In this document: positions 35,884 through 47,850 of the stretch, in pieces
How positions within the stretch are numbered: position 1 is the stretch's first letter
Layout of the letters: each line of letters begins with the position of its first letter
Assembly (NCBI GenBank): GCA_008694505.1
Contig: VZDJ01001247.1
Span: 800,274-864,273 of the forward strand
Direction: 5' to 3'
Origin: Cyanoderma ruficeps
Lineage: Eukaryota > Chordata > Aves > Passeriformes > Timaliidae
Length of the DNA stretch: 64,000 nt
Position numbers and translations under genes: made by a program
The notes under the pieces: model-generated
Databases searched by the model: none
Told to the model about the DNA's origin: nothing
The model's input: only the letters and a program-made list of their open reading frames with translations

Positions 35884-37581
35884 TGTGGGCCAGGAGCCAG
35901 GGAATCTGGGTCTGAGCAGGGTGTGTCCCACCACATCAAAATTAATTCTGTTCCATGTGCACAGACATGAACATCCTTGGAATTTGCGTATTTCCCTTTG
36001 GCTGGGGTGCAAAGATGCATCCACATATATTTGACAAAACACTCAGCCATACACCTGATGTTTCCCTGGCTTTGTCTCTCATCCTGTTGTGATTTTTCAG
36101 TGACATCAGAAGACTTTGGCCTGGGAGCCCTTTGACTTCAGCTGAATTTTACCAGCACACACAGCCACCACACATCTCATACTGCCCATGCATTAAAATT
36201 ACACTCAAGAATTCCTAAGAACCTTTGCAGTAGAATTTTTTGGCGAATTTACCAAATTCAATGTGCCATAAAGTGATAGGATTGGCTGCAGGTCACGAGG
36301 TGATTTGATCAGGCAGTGAACATTGGGGTTATTACATCATCATGGGCAATTAACCAAGTAAAAATGAGCCACAGAGTGTGACACAGGCAGGACCTGTTGT
36401 CACAGAAACCCAATGTGACATTGCTGAGATAAACTCCAAGCTCAATTCACCTGCAGTAAGCATTTCTTCCCTGGATATGCCAGCTTATTCAGAGGTTCAA
36501 GGTTTATTACAGAGCCTGGTCCACTTTTAGTGGTGCTTTATATCATGCTGTGTTTAGCTATAAATGAAATAAGTTCAGGAAAGGAGTCTCAGTTCCTCAG
36601 CCCTCTGCATTGTTTAGTACCTGCACAAAAATCCCAATATATATTTAATAAACAAGTGACTGAACAAGTCCTACTTGACATGATTCAAAATAACAATAAT
36701 TCAGCCTTCAAGAGATTTGCAGGCTGTAATTATTTTTTAAATACAGAACAGGTTTGCTGCAGCAGCCACAGCCTGGCTGCTCCGTAGCCTCTCTTCCAGT
36801 CTGTGGACTGTCAAAAAATAAACCGTCAAGTTTTGTGTGTCAGGTGGTGGTTTCAGCAATGCTTTCAAAGAGCTGGGTGTTCTGGATGCTTGCAGAAGTT
36901 TCCTTTGAAAAGTCATCTGCTGACAAATGATGTCTCCTCCTCATCCCCAAGGACGTGACCCTTTCCTTGAGCTCGCCTTGGACACAACATTATTATTTCA
37001 TGTCTTGCAGCTCACTTTCCTGTGGTAAGAGAGTGGTTGATCATGTCATACCTGAACTGTCAGCCTGCTGCAGTGCACGGTTGCCTGAGGGATTCAAAGG
37101 TATGATTCTCATTAACTCTTCATGAAAGTCAAAACCTTCCACAATGCACCTCCGAACCCCGTGCTGGTGCTTTGCTGCTCCTGTGTGGAACATTCCTGAT
37201 GGGCAGATATTGCTGGCAGTTTCCCCTCTCCCAGTACTGTTACCTCAGCTCTGCTTTGGCTTCTGATCTGCTGTGAAATTCTGCTGAACAAATATTTTAT
37301 TCAATCCTTTTACAATGTGGAAAAAAAACAAACTATAAAGTTATTCAAAACCAGCTTTCTATCTTGAGCAGCCTTTGAGTGAAGTGTTGCAGTTGCAGGT
37401 ACTTAAAGTCTGATAAATCTATGAACATCAAAGACCAGCTACATTCTTGACTTCTAAAGGAAGAACCAGGAAAATGTTCACAAATCGGATATTTCCTCCG
37501 AATTCCCATCCCAGGCAATCTGCTTTACCAGTATCAACACTACTCTTCACAGTTAATCCCAAATAGGACAAATATCGTGAG
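35884..37581. other. unannotated interval
   Basis: No recognised repeat. Frames are short. Confidence 0.4.
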
Positions 37582-37754
37582 AGTTGCCCAGAGAAGCTGT
37601 GGCTGCCCCTGGATCCCTGGAAGTGTCCAGGGCCAGGTTGGATGGGGCTTGGAGCAACCTGGGACAGTGGAAGATGTCCCTGCCCATGGCAGGGAGTAGC
37701 ACTGGATGGGCTTTGGGGTCCTTTCCAATCAAAACCATTCCATGTTTCTATGAT
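37582..37754 (+). mobile_element. CR1 3'-end fragment
   Basis: TTGCCCAGAGAAGCTGTGGC, CCCTGGATCCCTGGAAGTGT, GGGGCTTGGAGCAACCTGGG, TGTCCCTGCCCATGGCAGGG and GGTCCTTTCCAATCAAAACC occur in consensus order with an intact tail. Confidence 0.94.
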
Positions 37755-40036
37755 CCCGTGAAATCCTTAAATGTCCAGCACCTATAAATATCAATAATAA
37801 AAAGATTTGTTCTCTTAGAGCCACAAAAACTTCCCTGTCTGGTTGTCACCCAATATTGTCTCTGCTGTTTGTAACCAGAATTCGGTTTTCCCTGAATGCA
37901 ATGTAAAATGTAAATATGATATAGAACTCTCAAAAAAACCCCAAACAAAATACCCAAACAACTCTCATTTAAAGTAACCTTGTTATTATTTGGAAATGTT
38001 GGAGAAGTTTTTAATGTTCTATTAAACATCCAGAAAACTTATGAATTAAATTCAGATTTAATCAACAAACAGGGCTTCACCAAGGGCAAGCCTTGCCCAA
38101 CCATCCTGGTGACCTTAGATAGTGATATACCGTTAAAAATTCTAGTTTTTGTTGGAGGGAAGGGTAGTGCCAGGATTTAAATAAGCAGCCAGGGCCACCT
38201 GCAGTTATTGCCAACCTGGAATTCCTGTTGTGCACATGGAATAACTGATAACATGGAGTGCTCCAGGAGTTTGACATTGTGACTCTGATTGCATTTAACA
38301 ACCCATTTAATTCTGTCAGCCTAATGCATTCCACAAAGTGGTCATACTGATTTTATTTTTTTTAATGTTACATTTTCTTCTATATATTAAAATATTGACT
38401 GGGAAACCTTTTTATGTGCTTCTGAGAAAATTCTAAGTTACAAAACTTGCAGCCAGACCAGTTCAGTGAAAGGTTCACATTTTTACCACCCAGGCACACT
38501 CTTAACTCAAACAGAAACACACTTTATAACTTCAACACTCTGTTAGCTAACAAACCAAAACACCCTACGTAATCTGATCTGCCCCCTCTGTATCTTTTGT
38601 CTTCTTTTCTGCCTAAATCCATGTTCTTACCTCTCTCTTTTAAATTTAGTGGATCATGTAGCTCCAAACACTCAAATCGTCATGTACTATAATTTAATTC
38701 ATGTACATTCCACAGCTCATTTGATATCATTAATGTCAAGATTGAATGGCCTCTTGCAAGCAATGATTCATTAGCACAGCACATTCATTATTATGTTTGT
38801 CTTTCAACAGATTTTCCTTCATTTATCTATCAGCACTGGAAATTCCTCATGAAATTCCACCTTTTATTGGTGCAGTAACTGGTCTGTGAACATCTGCTTT
38901 TTTATTTGCTGTTTGTTTCAGGAGCAGTCCTAAGGCAGGTTCAGGTTCTGTCAGCACAAGATGGGAGCTGATGTTTCATTTATTGTGTGCTCTTCTTTTT
39001 TGGGGTATTCCTTTTGCCATGCTTTTGATTGAAACTCAATTTACAGCCTCAAAATTAAGTGCCCAAATATGCAAGTACTAAGTCTGCCTAATCAGGCAGG
39101 ACTGAGCAGTAGGATCCAGTTTAAGTAAGGCAAGAGCTGTATTGGGAGGAATTTACCTCTCTAAAATGTAGACGTTGAAGGTTCTTTCATGGAATCAGTA
39201 AAACCTGAGAAAGAATGAAATGAGGTGTGACCAAGTCCTTCTGCTTTTCCCAAAAAATTTTGCCAAATATGTTCACTAATTATAATTAAGTTGGTTTTTT
39301 TCCCATTTTAAGAATTTACACAATCTCACGAGCAAATATTTAGCCCTTTCCAGCTGAAAATTTGTGTCTTCATCATGCAAGGGGATTATTTGTGTAATAA
39401 TTTGTGTTGGCCACTTGTGCCAGGGCCTCACTGCCCTTTCGAAGAATTTATTATAATTTCTTTCCCATGGATTTTGTTCTTGGATTATTTAATATAATCA
39501 CTACAACTAGCTCAGCATTTAGGCCTCAGCTGGAGTAATCTGGCATTAAAAACTTGCCTCTAGAATAACCTTTAAATGCTTAATATTGTCTCTATTCATA
39601 CTAATTTCTTTATATGTGTATTAACTTCTATCTTAGATTTAGGTTCTTAATATATCACTGAAAGCTTCGGTGTTTTCAATGTTTTCACCAGCTGCCCCTG
39701 AAGACAATACGAGATCAGTTCTGAATATAAAACATCTTTAACCAGTAGCAGTTCCAGATGAGGAATCAAAGGCAAAATTAGTGTTTAATCTTTTTTTTTG
39801 TCTTTTTGTTCCCCTCCTTTTTTATCAGAGAGTGTCTTAGACAGAAATGATGTAATTTGATAGATATTATAGGAAAGAAATTTAATTTGCACTGTGTTTT
39901 ATCAATTTGTACATGAAGGGTTTTTTACCAACAGTGATTTTATTGAACTGAATGAATGCAACAAAGGAATAAAACCAGCAGTTCTATTCAAAGCACTCAA
40001 GTAGTCACAGTTCCTCCCTGAAAGTGGGGAAATCCC
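37755..40036. other. unannotated interval
   Basis: AT-rich, repeat-poor. The stretch 38680-38830 reads like a possible conserved non-coding block (TCATTAGCACAGCACATTCA, CATTATTATG), but I cannot test conservation. Confidence 0.4.
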
Positions 40037-40186
40037 CCAGCTGTGTAAGGGTGTGTGGAAGGAGAGAGTCTGCTTTCTGGTCAAGGACATTTTCAATGCA
40101 AAAAAAAAAATACATTAAAGAAGGAAGATTTAAACCAGAACATCAGGAAAAAAAGCCTGCCTGTGAGCAGAGCAAACCTGGTCAGA
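40037..40186. repeat. unidentified interspersed repeat, copy 2
   Basis: Shares ordered blocks with 5316-5485, including GTGTGTGGAAGGAGAGAGTC, TCAAGGACAT and GCAGAGCAAACCTGGTCAG. A run of A at 40100-40110 interrupts the similarity. No family name can be given. Confidence 0.6.
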
Positions 40187-41726
40187 GGAAATGTGGACAG
40201 ACAGCTTGTTCTGCAGTAAGAGTATCTAAGGAAGAGCCTTGCCAGACTGGGATTGCAAGGGAAAAGATAGAGATAAACACACAGACACACAAATCATGAC
40301 CTGATTTGGGTGCTCAGTGTCAAACTCAGCCTCTACCTTGGAGAAATCTTTGCCTGCACCTCCAACTGGACACTGTGCTGGGGCTGGTCCTGTTTTATGG
40401 GTGTTTTTGAGGACAAGACAATGAGATCTCAGTGTTTAAGAGCTTTTGCTGTAGGCCAAGGGTGACTGTCCCTTGCTTGTGGTGCCAGATGTGTCCAGGA
40501 TCACATTCCCTCCCGTAGGATGGTCTTTCACCCGGCTTAAGTTATCCTTCCTGCATTCCAGGAGCCTTCTGGATTCCCTACAGCTCCTTTCCAGCAGATG
40601 TTGGAGGGGTTGGAGTGGTGCAGCAGGGTGAGAGCCTGGCAGCAGGACACTCCTCTAGCTGGAAAAAGGAGTCCTCATCCATCAGCTCCCCTTGCTCAGG
40701 GCTGAGCCAACAGAAGGAATTTTGGTGTTTGTATGAGAGTGTATGGAACAAATTATGTGATGTCAAGAAGAGGCAGCTGTGTGAGACGTGCCAGATGTGT
40801 AGGAGATGGGAAAAGAGGGATTGAGGTGGATTTGGGAAGAAACAACCATGGCCAACAGAGGGAAAAGGAAATAAAAAAGAAGGTCGTGTATAGACAGGTT
40901 GCTCAGGAGGGGAGCAGGAGGGATCTCCTATGTCCCCAAATCCACCAGAGCCAGGCACATCTAACATTTCCCTGGTTGTGGTTTCACTGCTCAGAACAGA
41001 CAAATGAAAAGGATTTTTAGCTTTTGGTCCCAGAGATGAACCCACAGTTAGTTAAAGGTGAAAATACAGCCTGGCATAACTTAAGGACAGGTTCAGTACT
41101 GCTTCCTCAATCCTGCCTTGCAGGATTTTTCTTGCTCCCATTCCCAGACATGACTTTTGGAAGTGCCAGATCTGTCGGCTCAGAGCTTTCTTTTCCCAGC
41201 TTGGTTGTTTAAAGGTACTATCAGCATTCCCGATGCCATTTTAAAACCCTCACAGCACTGGGAATTTTGAAATCTAATTTCTGGTGCCCAGAATATTGCC
41301 TGAGGGAGGTGTTTTATAATCGATGTGGGAAAATCAGTTTCACCCTGGAATGTGAGGTCAAGGAATAAACAGTGCTGTGATACTGAATAATTAAGGCAGG
41401 GCATGACTTTTATTATGAAGTTGGAGAATCCAGCTGCCAGGTTTGTGAGTAAAGAGCAGGTAAATGCAATCTGAGAAACGCTTTAAAAATTTTTACCATG
41501 TTCTGGTACAAAGAAGGATGGAGTTTGGGGATTTTTAAGTGTTAGATCTTGAAGGAAAAAGGAGGAAGGACTCTTGCTGTAGTCTTTTTTCAGAGTAGCT
41601 GAGTGAGCAGACAAAAATTATTTGAATATTTTTTAAATGTTTTTAAAAATCTTTTTCCCTCAGGGGGGAAAAAAAGGCCAAGGGGACTGATTTTGATCAC
41701 TGATTTAAAATAGAAGTTACAAATCA
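40187..41726. other. unannotated interval
   Basis: The 155-codon minus frame at 40578-41045 has no domain signature and starts in sequence of mixed composition, so I do not call it a gene. Confidence 0.4.
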
Positions 41727-41773
41727 GGGGAGGGGAAGGGAAGGGAAGGGAAGGGGAAGGGGAAGGGGAAGGG
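41727..41773. repeat. (GGGGAA/GGGAA)n purine tract
   Basis: About 47 bases of GGGAA and GGGGAA units with nine runs of three or more G. The plus strand could form a G-quadruplex or triplex. Confidence 0.9.
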
Positions 41774-42385
41774 TATTTAGGTACTCACATATATGTCTAT
41801 ACATTCCCACCTCTCAGTCTTCTTAGATTTTTTTCCTTTCATTTTACAACAAAAGCTGTCAATTGAAACACTTCAATATTAGATATACTTAAAAATTTTA
41901 ATTTGTTGGCAAAGACACATCTGGATTAAAGAAGGTGATATTCTTGGGTTTCAAGTTTGCTCTGCATTTCTTCCTTGATGTTACCTTAGATTTCAGATTT
42001 GTATTTCACTGCATTCAAATAGAAAGGAAGATTAACTGCAGTGAGCGAGCCTTGGACTATTGGGAAGAGAAGGAAATGACATTTGGCATTTTAAATTTGC
42101 TGCTCCATTAAATCAAATATTTACCCTGCAGACCACGAAAATTGTATCAGGATAGTGATACTCGGATGCACTTGGACAGAATCATTTTCTGAGGGTGTGA
42201 AGTTGCCATGAGGAATTCTCCTGAGCCCACCCCATCAGGGAACTGTGCATGGGAAGGACTCCCTCCTTTTCCTCACTGATTTCTTTCTCTATCCTGCACT
42301 GAGCAAAAGCAGTAATATGAAAGTAAGTAGAGCTGATAATTGAGTGTTTCTAACCTAATGTATCCAGACAAAAAGGTAAAGGCAA
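41774..42385. other. unannotated interval
   Basis: AT-rich, nothing recognised. Confidence 0.4.
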
Positions 42386-42703
42386 ATGGGATTAATTCCT
42401 CTGGGGCCAGTCGCAATAGGGTGTTTCTTCCACTCATTTCCAGTCAGGCTCACCTCAGCTTCCACCAAAGCAAAATCCTGTAATTCCCCTGTCACACCAG
42501 CAGTAGAAACAGGTTCTGCCCCCACACCTCTGTGGGATTACAGTGCACTGTGTACCAGTGTCCACCAAGGCCTCATATATTTGTGGTACAGGATTTCTCC
42601 ACTTTCGCAAGCCACGTGCTGGGCACCAAAAAATATTTGTTCTGGTTTGGGGAAAATCTTGGAGGAAACCTCCCAATGGGGTCCCACTAGAAAGCAAATT
42701 CAA
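42386..42703 (-). pseudogene. endogenous retrovirus protease remnant
   Basis: A minus-strand frame (42703 to 42455) contains the aspartic-protease active-site motif LVDTG at 42568-42554, preceded by A and followed by TQ-TVIP as in retroviral proteases. The frame stops soon after. A second minus frame over about 42477-42395 continues with sequence that looks like the next part of the same domain, so the gene carries a frameshift near 42475. No reverse transcriptase, integrase or envelope sequence is visible on either side, and the LTR at 43111 is in the opposite orientation. I infer a short, dead fragment of a class III-like ERV. Confidence 0.55.
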
Positions 42704-43110
42704 GCAGCCCCTACCCCCACCTGTTTGGGAGATAAATCTCCTTTGAGAAAAGTGGAGAAAACCCAGTCTATTTAACAGGCAAAGTACTCATAAACATGAA
42801 AAAAATGAATAATATTAAAAAATGGAACCTGTCATTGTTCTGAAGAGATGGCAAATTGAAAGAATCTCTTTGCAGTTCAGAGTCCTTCTTGTAGGTGTGT
42901 CCTTGGCTTTCTCTCAGTCTCTCCGGGGCTTGGGTCCAGTGTCCCAGCCCTTGGGGTGCCCCAGATGATGTTCCTGATCTTCCTGGACCAAACAATAGCT
43001 GAACAGTTCCAAAATAACTTCTGGCCTCAGCTTGATGCCTTAAGTTTCAGCTTTCATATTTTTTCAGATTCTGTACTGCACTAGTTTATAACTCTGAACT
43101 TCATATAAAG
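42704..43110. other. unannotated interval, possibly ERV-derived
   Basis: Lies upstream of the protease remnant on its strand and could hold eroded ERV sequence. The minus frame at 42768-42995 shows no motif I recognise. Confidence 0.3.
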
Positions 43111-43458
43111 TGTTAGCAAGCTCTCCTCACAGTTTAGTCAGACAAAACAATCCTTTTCCAGCCTGAGAACCAGGGACACCATTACAGCCTCAGGCCCAAA
43201 AAGTATAAACAGTGAATTGAGGAGAGCAGCCTGGGAGGATGGGACTTCATAACATGAAGCTGTAATTGGACAATTAACGTGTAAATGGACCAAAACTTAT
43301 AAAAGTGTGCACACTCGTGACTCCTGGTCCATCTTGGGTGTAGTCTTGGCCAGGGTCTTGTACTGCCCAAAGTGTATCCTGTGAAGGCCTTTTTAATCAA
43401 CACCTACTTTATTCCTTTAACTCTGTCCAGCCTCTGTTCTGGACAGCCTCTCAAGGCA
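43111..43458 (+). mobile_element. solo LTR, avian ERV
   Basis: Begins TGTTAGCAAG and ends TCTCAAGGCA (TG...CA). It holds a clear TATA box (AACTTATAAAAGTGTGCACA), then TTTAATCAACACCTACTTTA before TTCCTTTAACTCTGTCCAGC. I recognise the block from AGTATAAACAGTGAATTGAG to CAAAGTGTATCCTGTGAAGG as a passerine LTR type. The flanks TAAAG (43106-43110) and TTAAG (43459-43463) differ at one base, fitting a 5-base target duplication. The left edge is less certain than the right. Confidence 0.72.
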
Positions 43459-43800
43459 TTAAGCTAATTAAAAAACTAACTAAAAGCACTCCCACTGTTC
43501 CTGCTGCAGACAACAGTCCGTGAGAGACAATGCAGGGGAGAAATAGCAGTTTCTGAAAGCAAACTTTGGACTTCTTCTCCTCCCGTTGCTCTCAGAACCA
43601 ATCCTAAAGGTACAGAGCTTAATATCCAGCATAAATAGAACAGATAACTGGGGATGCAAGCACCATGAAGTCACCCTAGGAAACCAGGTCATCTGTATCA
43701 CTCAGAGTGAAAATTGTGATGTGGGAGTAAAACTCCCTGAAAGGAGATTGTGATTTGGCCTCTTGTCCCAGGCAGCAAAAGATAAGAATAAAGATAGGAA

Positions 43801-44036
43801 TAAAAATAGGGGAAACAACCCCAAGGTGTGCCAAAAGGAGTTCAGCTTGGATTTTAGGAGAAAAAAATCTTCACTTAAAGCATGGTGAAGCCCTGGAGCA
43901 GTTGTGGAGTCCCCATCCCTGTAAGAGTCCAAAAAACAAGCAGATGTGGCACTTCATGATAAGGTTTAGTGGGCAGGCAGCCAAAAGTTGGACTTGATGA
44001 TCTTGAAGATCTTTTCCAACCTTCCATAACTCCATG
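43801..44036 (+). mobile_element. CR1 3'-end fragment, older subtype
   Basis: AAGGTGTGCCAAAAGGAGTT, GGAGTCCCCATCCCTGTAAG, GCAGATGTGGCACTTCATGA, TTGGACTTGATGATCTTGAA and TTTTCCAACCTTCCATAACT occur in CR1 order. It is diverged and 5'-truncated. Confidence 0.88.
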
Positions 44037-45939
44037 GGTTAAAATACAAAGCTAAAATACAAATTTGGTTACAAAGCAAAGCTGTCTGGCATCTGTAGCA
44101 TGACAGAAAGCAGGAACCACTGTCGCATAAACCAACAGTGAAGCTGAGACTGTAAGAAAGGAATCCTGTCAGTGCTGTGGTTTGCAAAACGTAAAAAACG
44201 TACCGTCCTGCCAGAAAAAATAATCAGAAAACTCATTTTTGGGGGTTATTAGTGAATCTATTTACTGCAGGAGCTCTGGAGGGTAGCAGAAAGGTGATGG
44301 GGAGTCTGGAGTTTTATTTTTGCTTCCTGAAACACATCTTGTACCACACCAACCCAACCTCCACAAAGCCAAGATGTCCACGATGGAGGAAGGGACGTGA
44401 TTGTGTCTCTTAGTTCATCATCTCTGTCCTGCAGTGAAAATCATTCTGTGAACAGCCAGCACCTCTGAAAGGAAAACCCTGAGATGTTAGGTCTTTTTGG
44501 AGGAGAAATTAGGAATTCATGTTTGGGAATTCTTGTCATTATTTGACAAGGACACAGAATATTGTTGGGTGGGGATCTTCAGTCTGGTGGTTTGACAAGG
44601 AGAAGTGATGCAAGAGCAAACATCTGCTAAAGGATTTAAAGTGCTGACTGGCTTTGCTTTGCTGAGAAACACACTTCCAGGGAATAAATCAAAGGAAAAA
44701 TTATGTTTTCTACTCAAAGTGAGGTAGCATTCCCTTTAATGGCCTGCATCTGTACAGCTTGAGGAGAAAAATGGGCATTGGATTGCCCAGCTGAATCAGG
44801 ATGGCTTGAAAATATCTTATGGATACCTCACTAAAAAATCTGGTTTACAAATACTTATTAATAGTATCTCACAACAAAACTCCAGTAGCTACAGATGCTC
44901 ATTTTAATTGCAGGGAAAAAAAAAAAGAAAATTAANATTAAAAAAAAATAAAAAAGGAAGAGGGCAAGATGGTGAACTCCACAATTTATTTGATGGAATC
45001 AGTGGAAGCAGGAAGCAAGTCCAATGCTTGACAACCTTTTCCGTGAAGAAATTATTCATAATTTCTAATTGAAACCTCCTCTGAAGCAACTTGAGGCCAT
45101 TTCAATTCAGATCTTTAGTATACATATCCATGTTTTTCTTTAAAGAAGAATCTGGAATTCTAAATGTTTCAAAGGACCTTTTGTCCAACTTCTCAGATAT
45201 GTGCTAAATAAAAATTCTTCCTAATTTTATTTTTTTGTCAAATCTCTGCTCTCAGATGACTTTTTCTATCTCCACAGAGGTCAGAAAGAAAGAAATAATT
45301 TCTGCAAAATCTATAACAGTTATGCAACCTAAGAGATCATATTTTTTCTCCTTTATTTCTGCCATAAAACAGTGAGATTAATGACTTTAAGTGTCCAAAG
45401 CATTAAAAACTCCAAGAATAATAGACTTTCAGGTTGATGAAGAAATTCAGATCATTAAAATGAAATTTCCCATATCAGACTCTTTCAGACTTTCCAGTTT
45501 TGCAGAGGGGAAAGAAAAGGTGATTTCAGTGAGTGACCCTAATTCTGTTCTATATCACTGGCACTGGGGGTATAAATATAAATATATACTGGAGTGAATG
45601 GTTAAACAGGAAAAAAACCCTTTATTTTTGAGGACAAGGACAATTTGGAGTGTTACTATAATTCACAGGTGTGAATATAACTGCTGCATTTCTCTGTACA
45701 ATATATTTCTCATTCTAACAGGAAATATTTTCTTCCTTTTGAGAGACATCAAATTTTCCCAGATTTGCGAGTTTTTGTCTCACCAGTGAAAAAATTGACA
45801 TAAATTTTATGGATTCCAGTGACATCAATCATAAAAATAATCCCTCATCTGATGAGGCTCTACAAAATTTTCTCTTAAGCAATATAAAAGGGAAAATTCT
45901 TATTACCATAGGAATTCTTATAATGAAGGGAAAAATCAT
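44037..45939. other. unannotated interval
   Basis: Contains an A-rich tract at 44914-44957 with a single N at 44936. No recognisable family. Confidence 0.4.
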
Positions 45940-46040
45940 ATTCATATATTATTTGATAAGTCTTATTATTTATAAGAATATTCATATATTATTTGATAAG
46001 TCTTATTATTTATAAGAATATTCATATATTCTTTGATAAG
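45940..46040. repeat. 40-bp tandem repeat, about 2.5 copies
   Basis: ATTCATATATTATTTGATAA recurs with a 40-base period starting at 45940, 45980 and 46020. The first two units are identical and the third has one change (CTTTGATAAGCC) before it breaks off. Confidence 0.92.
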
Positions 46041-47435
46041 CCTTTCTCAAGCCAGTGTTGATGTTAATATTGAGCCAGTGCAAGACTCCATGAATTTATT
46101 TCAGCAAACTTTATTGGCATTACTCTGGCCGAGTAATTTATTAAAAATGGGATATGAGAATTCCCGGAGTCAGTGAAGGGTTATGTTAATATGAGCTGAA
46201 CCTGTTTCCATTTCTTGACGTGTCCCAGAGCATGAAGCCTGTTTTCAGCTGAACACTTTTTTCCTTTGACAAAATCAGTTGGGAAACAGGGGCAAGAAAA
46301 TTTATTGTACAAATAAACCCAAATTCAGGTCAGTGTCTCCTTCACTGCTGGCATTTATCCAGGATGGGATCCAAAGCCGTAATTCAGTTTTGTACAGATT
46401 TTTTGACTGTTCTTATGAACTAAGGCTCCCTGAAATTTTCCCTGCAATGATACATTTCACCTTCTGCCTTGCCCCTTGTTCTTTACCCTTGCACAGTTGA
46501 CTGCCTTTAAAATCTATGCCTCTTTAATTAATTTTAGAAACTTTGTCCTAGGGACACTGTCTTATAAAATCACTTTTTTCACAAGGTGAAAGAGAAAACG
46601 CCGTATCCACTGAAAGTTTCCTGGGTAGGGATTGTTAAATGGGGTCACTTTGGAAACTGAGATTCATCAAAATACCTCACAGTCCTCATGGCCATTAATC
46701 TATTGGTTTAAAGACCAAATTTTTGTATCTTTATCAGCATCATAAAATATAATAAAATAATATGAATGTCTTTAGCTGTGTGCCAGCTGCTCTCCCCAGC
46801 CTTTTCTTCACCTTGCAATAAGTCTAAAATACACAGATTGAATCCAGATGTCTTTTGAGAAGGTTTTTCCCTCCACCTTCCCCTCAGCCAGATAATAAAT
46901 CCAAAGTGTAAACAACTATCTACTGAATTATTGATCAGGATTTGGGAAAAAAAATAAAAAATACACAAAAATATATGGCTATTTTTCTTCAAATGAAGTA
47001 TTGTCTGTTGAAATAATTTTCTCTGTTAGTGTGTGTGGATGTAGCCATGTGTCTGTGGATGTGTGTAAGCAGGTGTGTGGGGGTGTGTGTGTGTTCAGGC
47101 ATTATTGTGTGAATATGCATGAAAAGAGTAGAGATCTGGAGCTCAAAAAGAACCCCTCTGGCTGCAAGAAATATCATTCCTGCTGCACAAGAAATGCCAG
47201 GCATGAAAAATTAAAACCTGGGCTTAAAATGGCATTGCCACTGATGGTTTAAAATATAAAATAAATATTCTTTTTTTCAATGGCACAAAACTGTGCCCTT
47301 ATGAATCACTTTGGTATTGAATTAAGCTGGAAGTCTTACCTCTATGGAAAATGAAATCAAGTAATAAACTTAGAAGAAGAATTTGTACATTTGGATACAT
47401 TTTTCTTGTAAATCTTTAAAGAGTGATGGCACTCT
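46041..47435. other. unannotated interval with GT-rich tract
   Basis: A GT-rich, partly interrupted tract lies at 47030-47094. The rest is AT-rich with no family recognised. Confidence 0.4.
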
Positions 47436-47850
47436 GGAGAGTCAATCCCATGAGGAGACGCTTAGGGAGCTGGGAAAGGTGCTCAGCCTGGAGAAAAGGA
47501 GGCTCAGGGGGGACCTTGTGACTCTGCACAACTCCCTGACAGGAGGGGACAGCCGGGGGGGTCGGGCTCTGCTCCCAGGGAACAGGGACAGGAGGAGAGG
47601 GAACGGCCTCAGGCTGGGCCAGGGGAGGGTCAGGTTGGACATCAGGAGGAATTTCTCCATGGAAAGGGCGGTCAGGCCTTGTCAGGGGCTGCCCAGAGAG
47701 GTGTTGGAGTCCCCACCCCTGGAGGTGTCCCAGGAAGGGCTGGAGGTGGCACTCAGAGCTCTGGCCTGGTGACAAGGTGGGGTCAGGCACAGCTTGGACT
47801 TGATGGTCCTGGAGGTCTTTTCCAACCTGAGTGGATCCATGATTGCCTGA
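47436..47850 (+). mobile_element. CR1 3'-end copy, about 415 bp
   Basis: Runs from CAATCCCATGAGGAGACGCT and TGCTCAGCCTGGAGAAAAGG through ACAGGAGGAGAGGGAACGGC, CAGGTTGGACATCAGGAGGA, GGGGCTGCCCAGAGAGGTGT and GGAGTCCCCACCCCTGGAGG to TTGGACTTGATGGTCCTGGA and TTTTCCAACCTGAGTGGATC. GC-rich and well preserved. The frames at 47383-47772 and its antisense are translations of this repeat. Confidence 0.94.

Noticed and set aside
40578..41045. 155-codon minus frame
   Set aside because: No domain, membrane or repeat signature. The length is compatible with chance in GC-richer sequence, and no splice or promoter evidence was seen.
47383..47790. 129- and 124-codon frames on opposite strands
   Set aside because: They lie within the GC-rich CR1 copy at 47436-47850.
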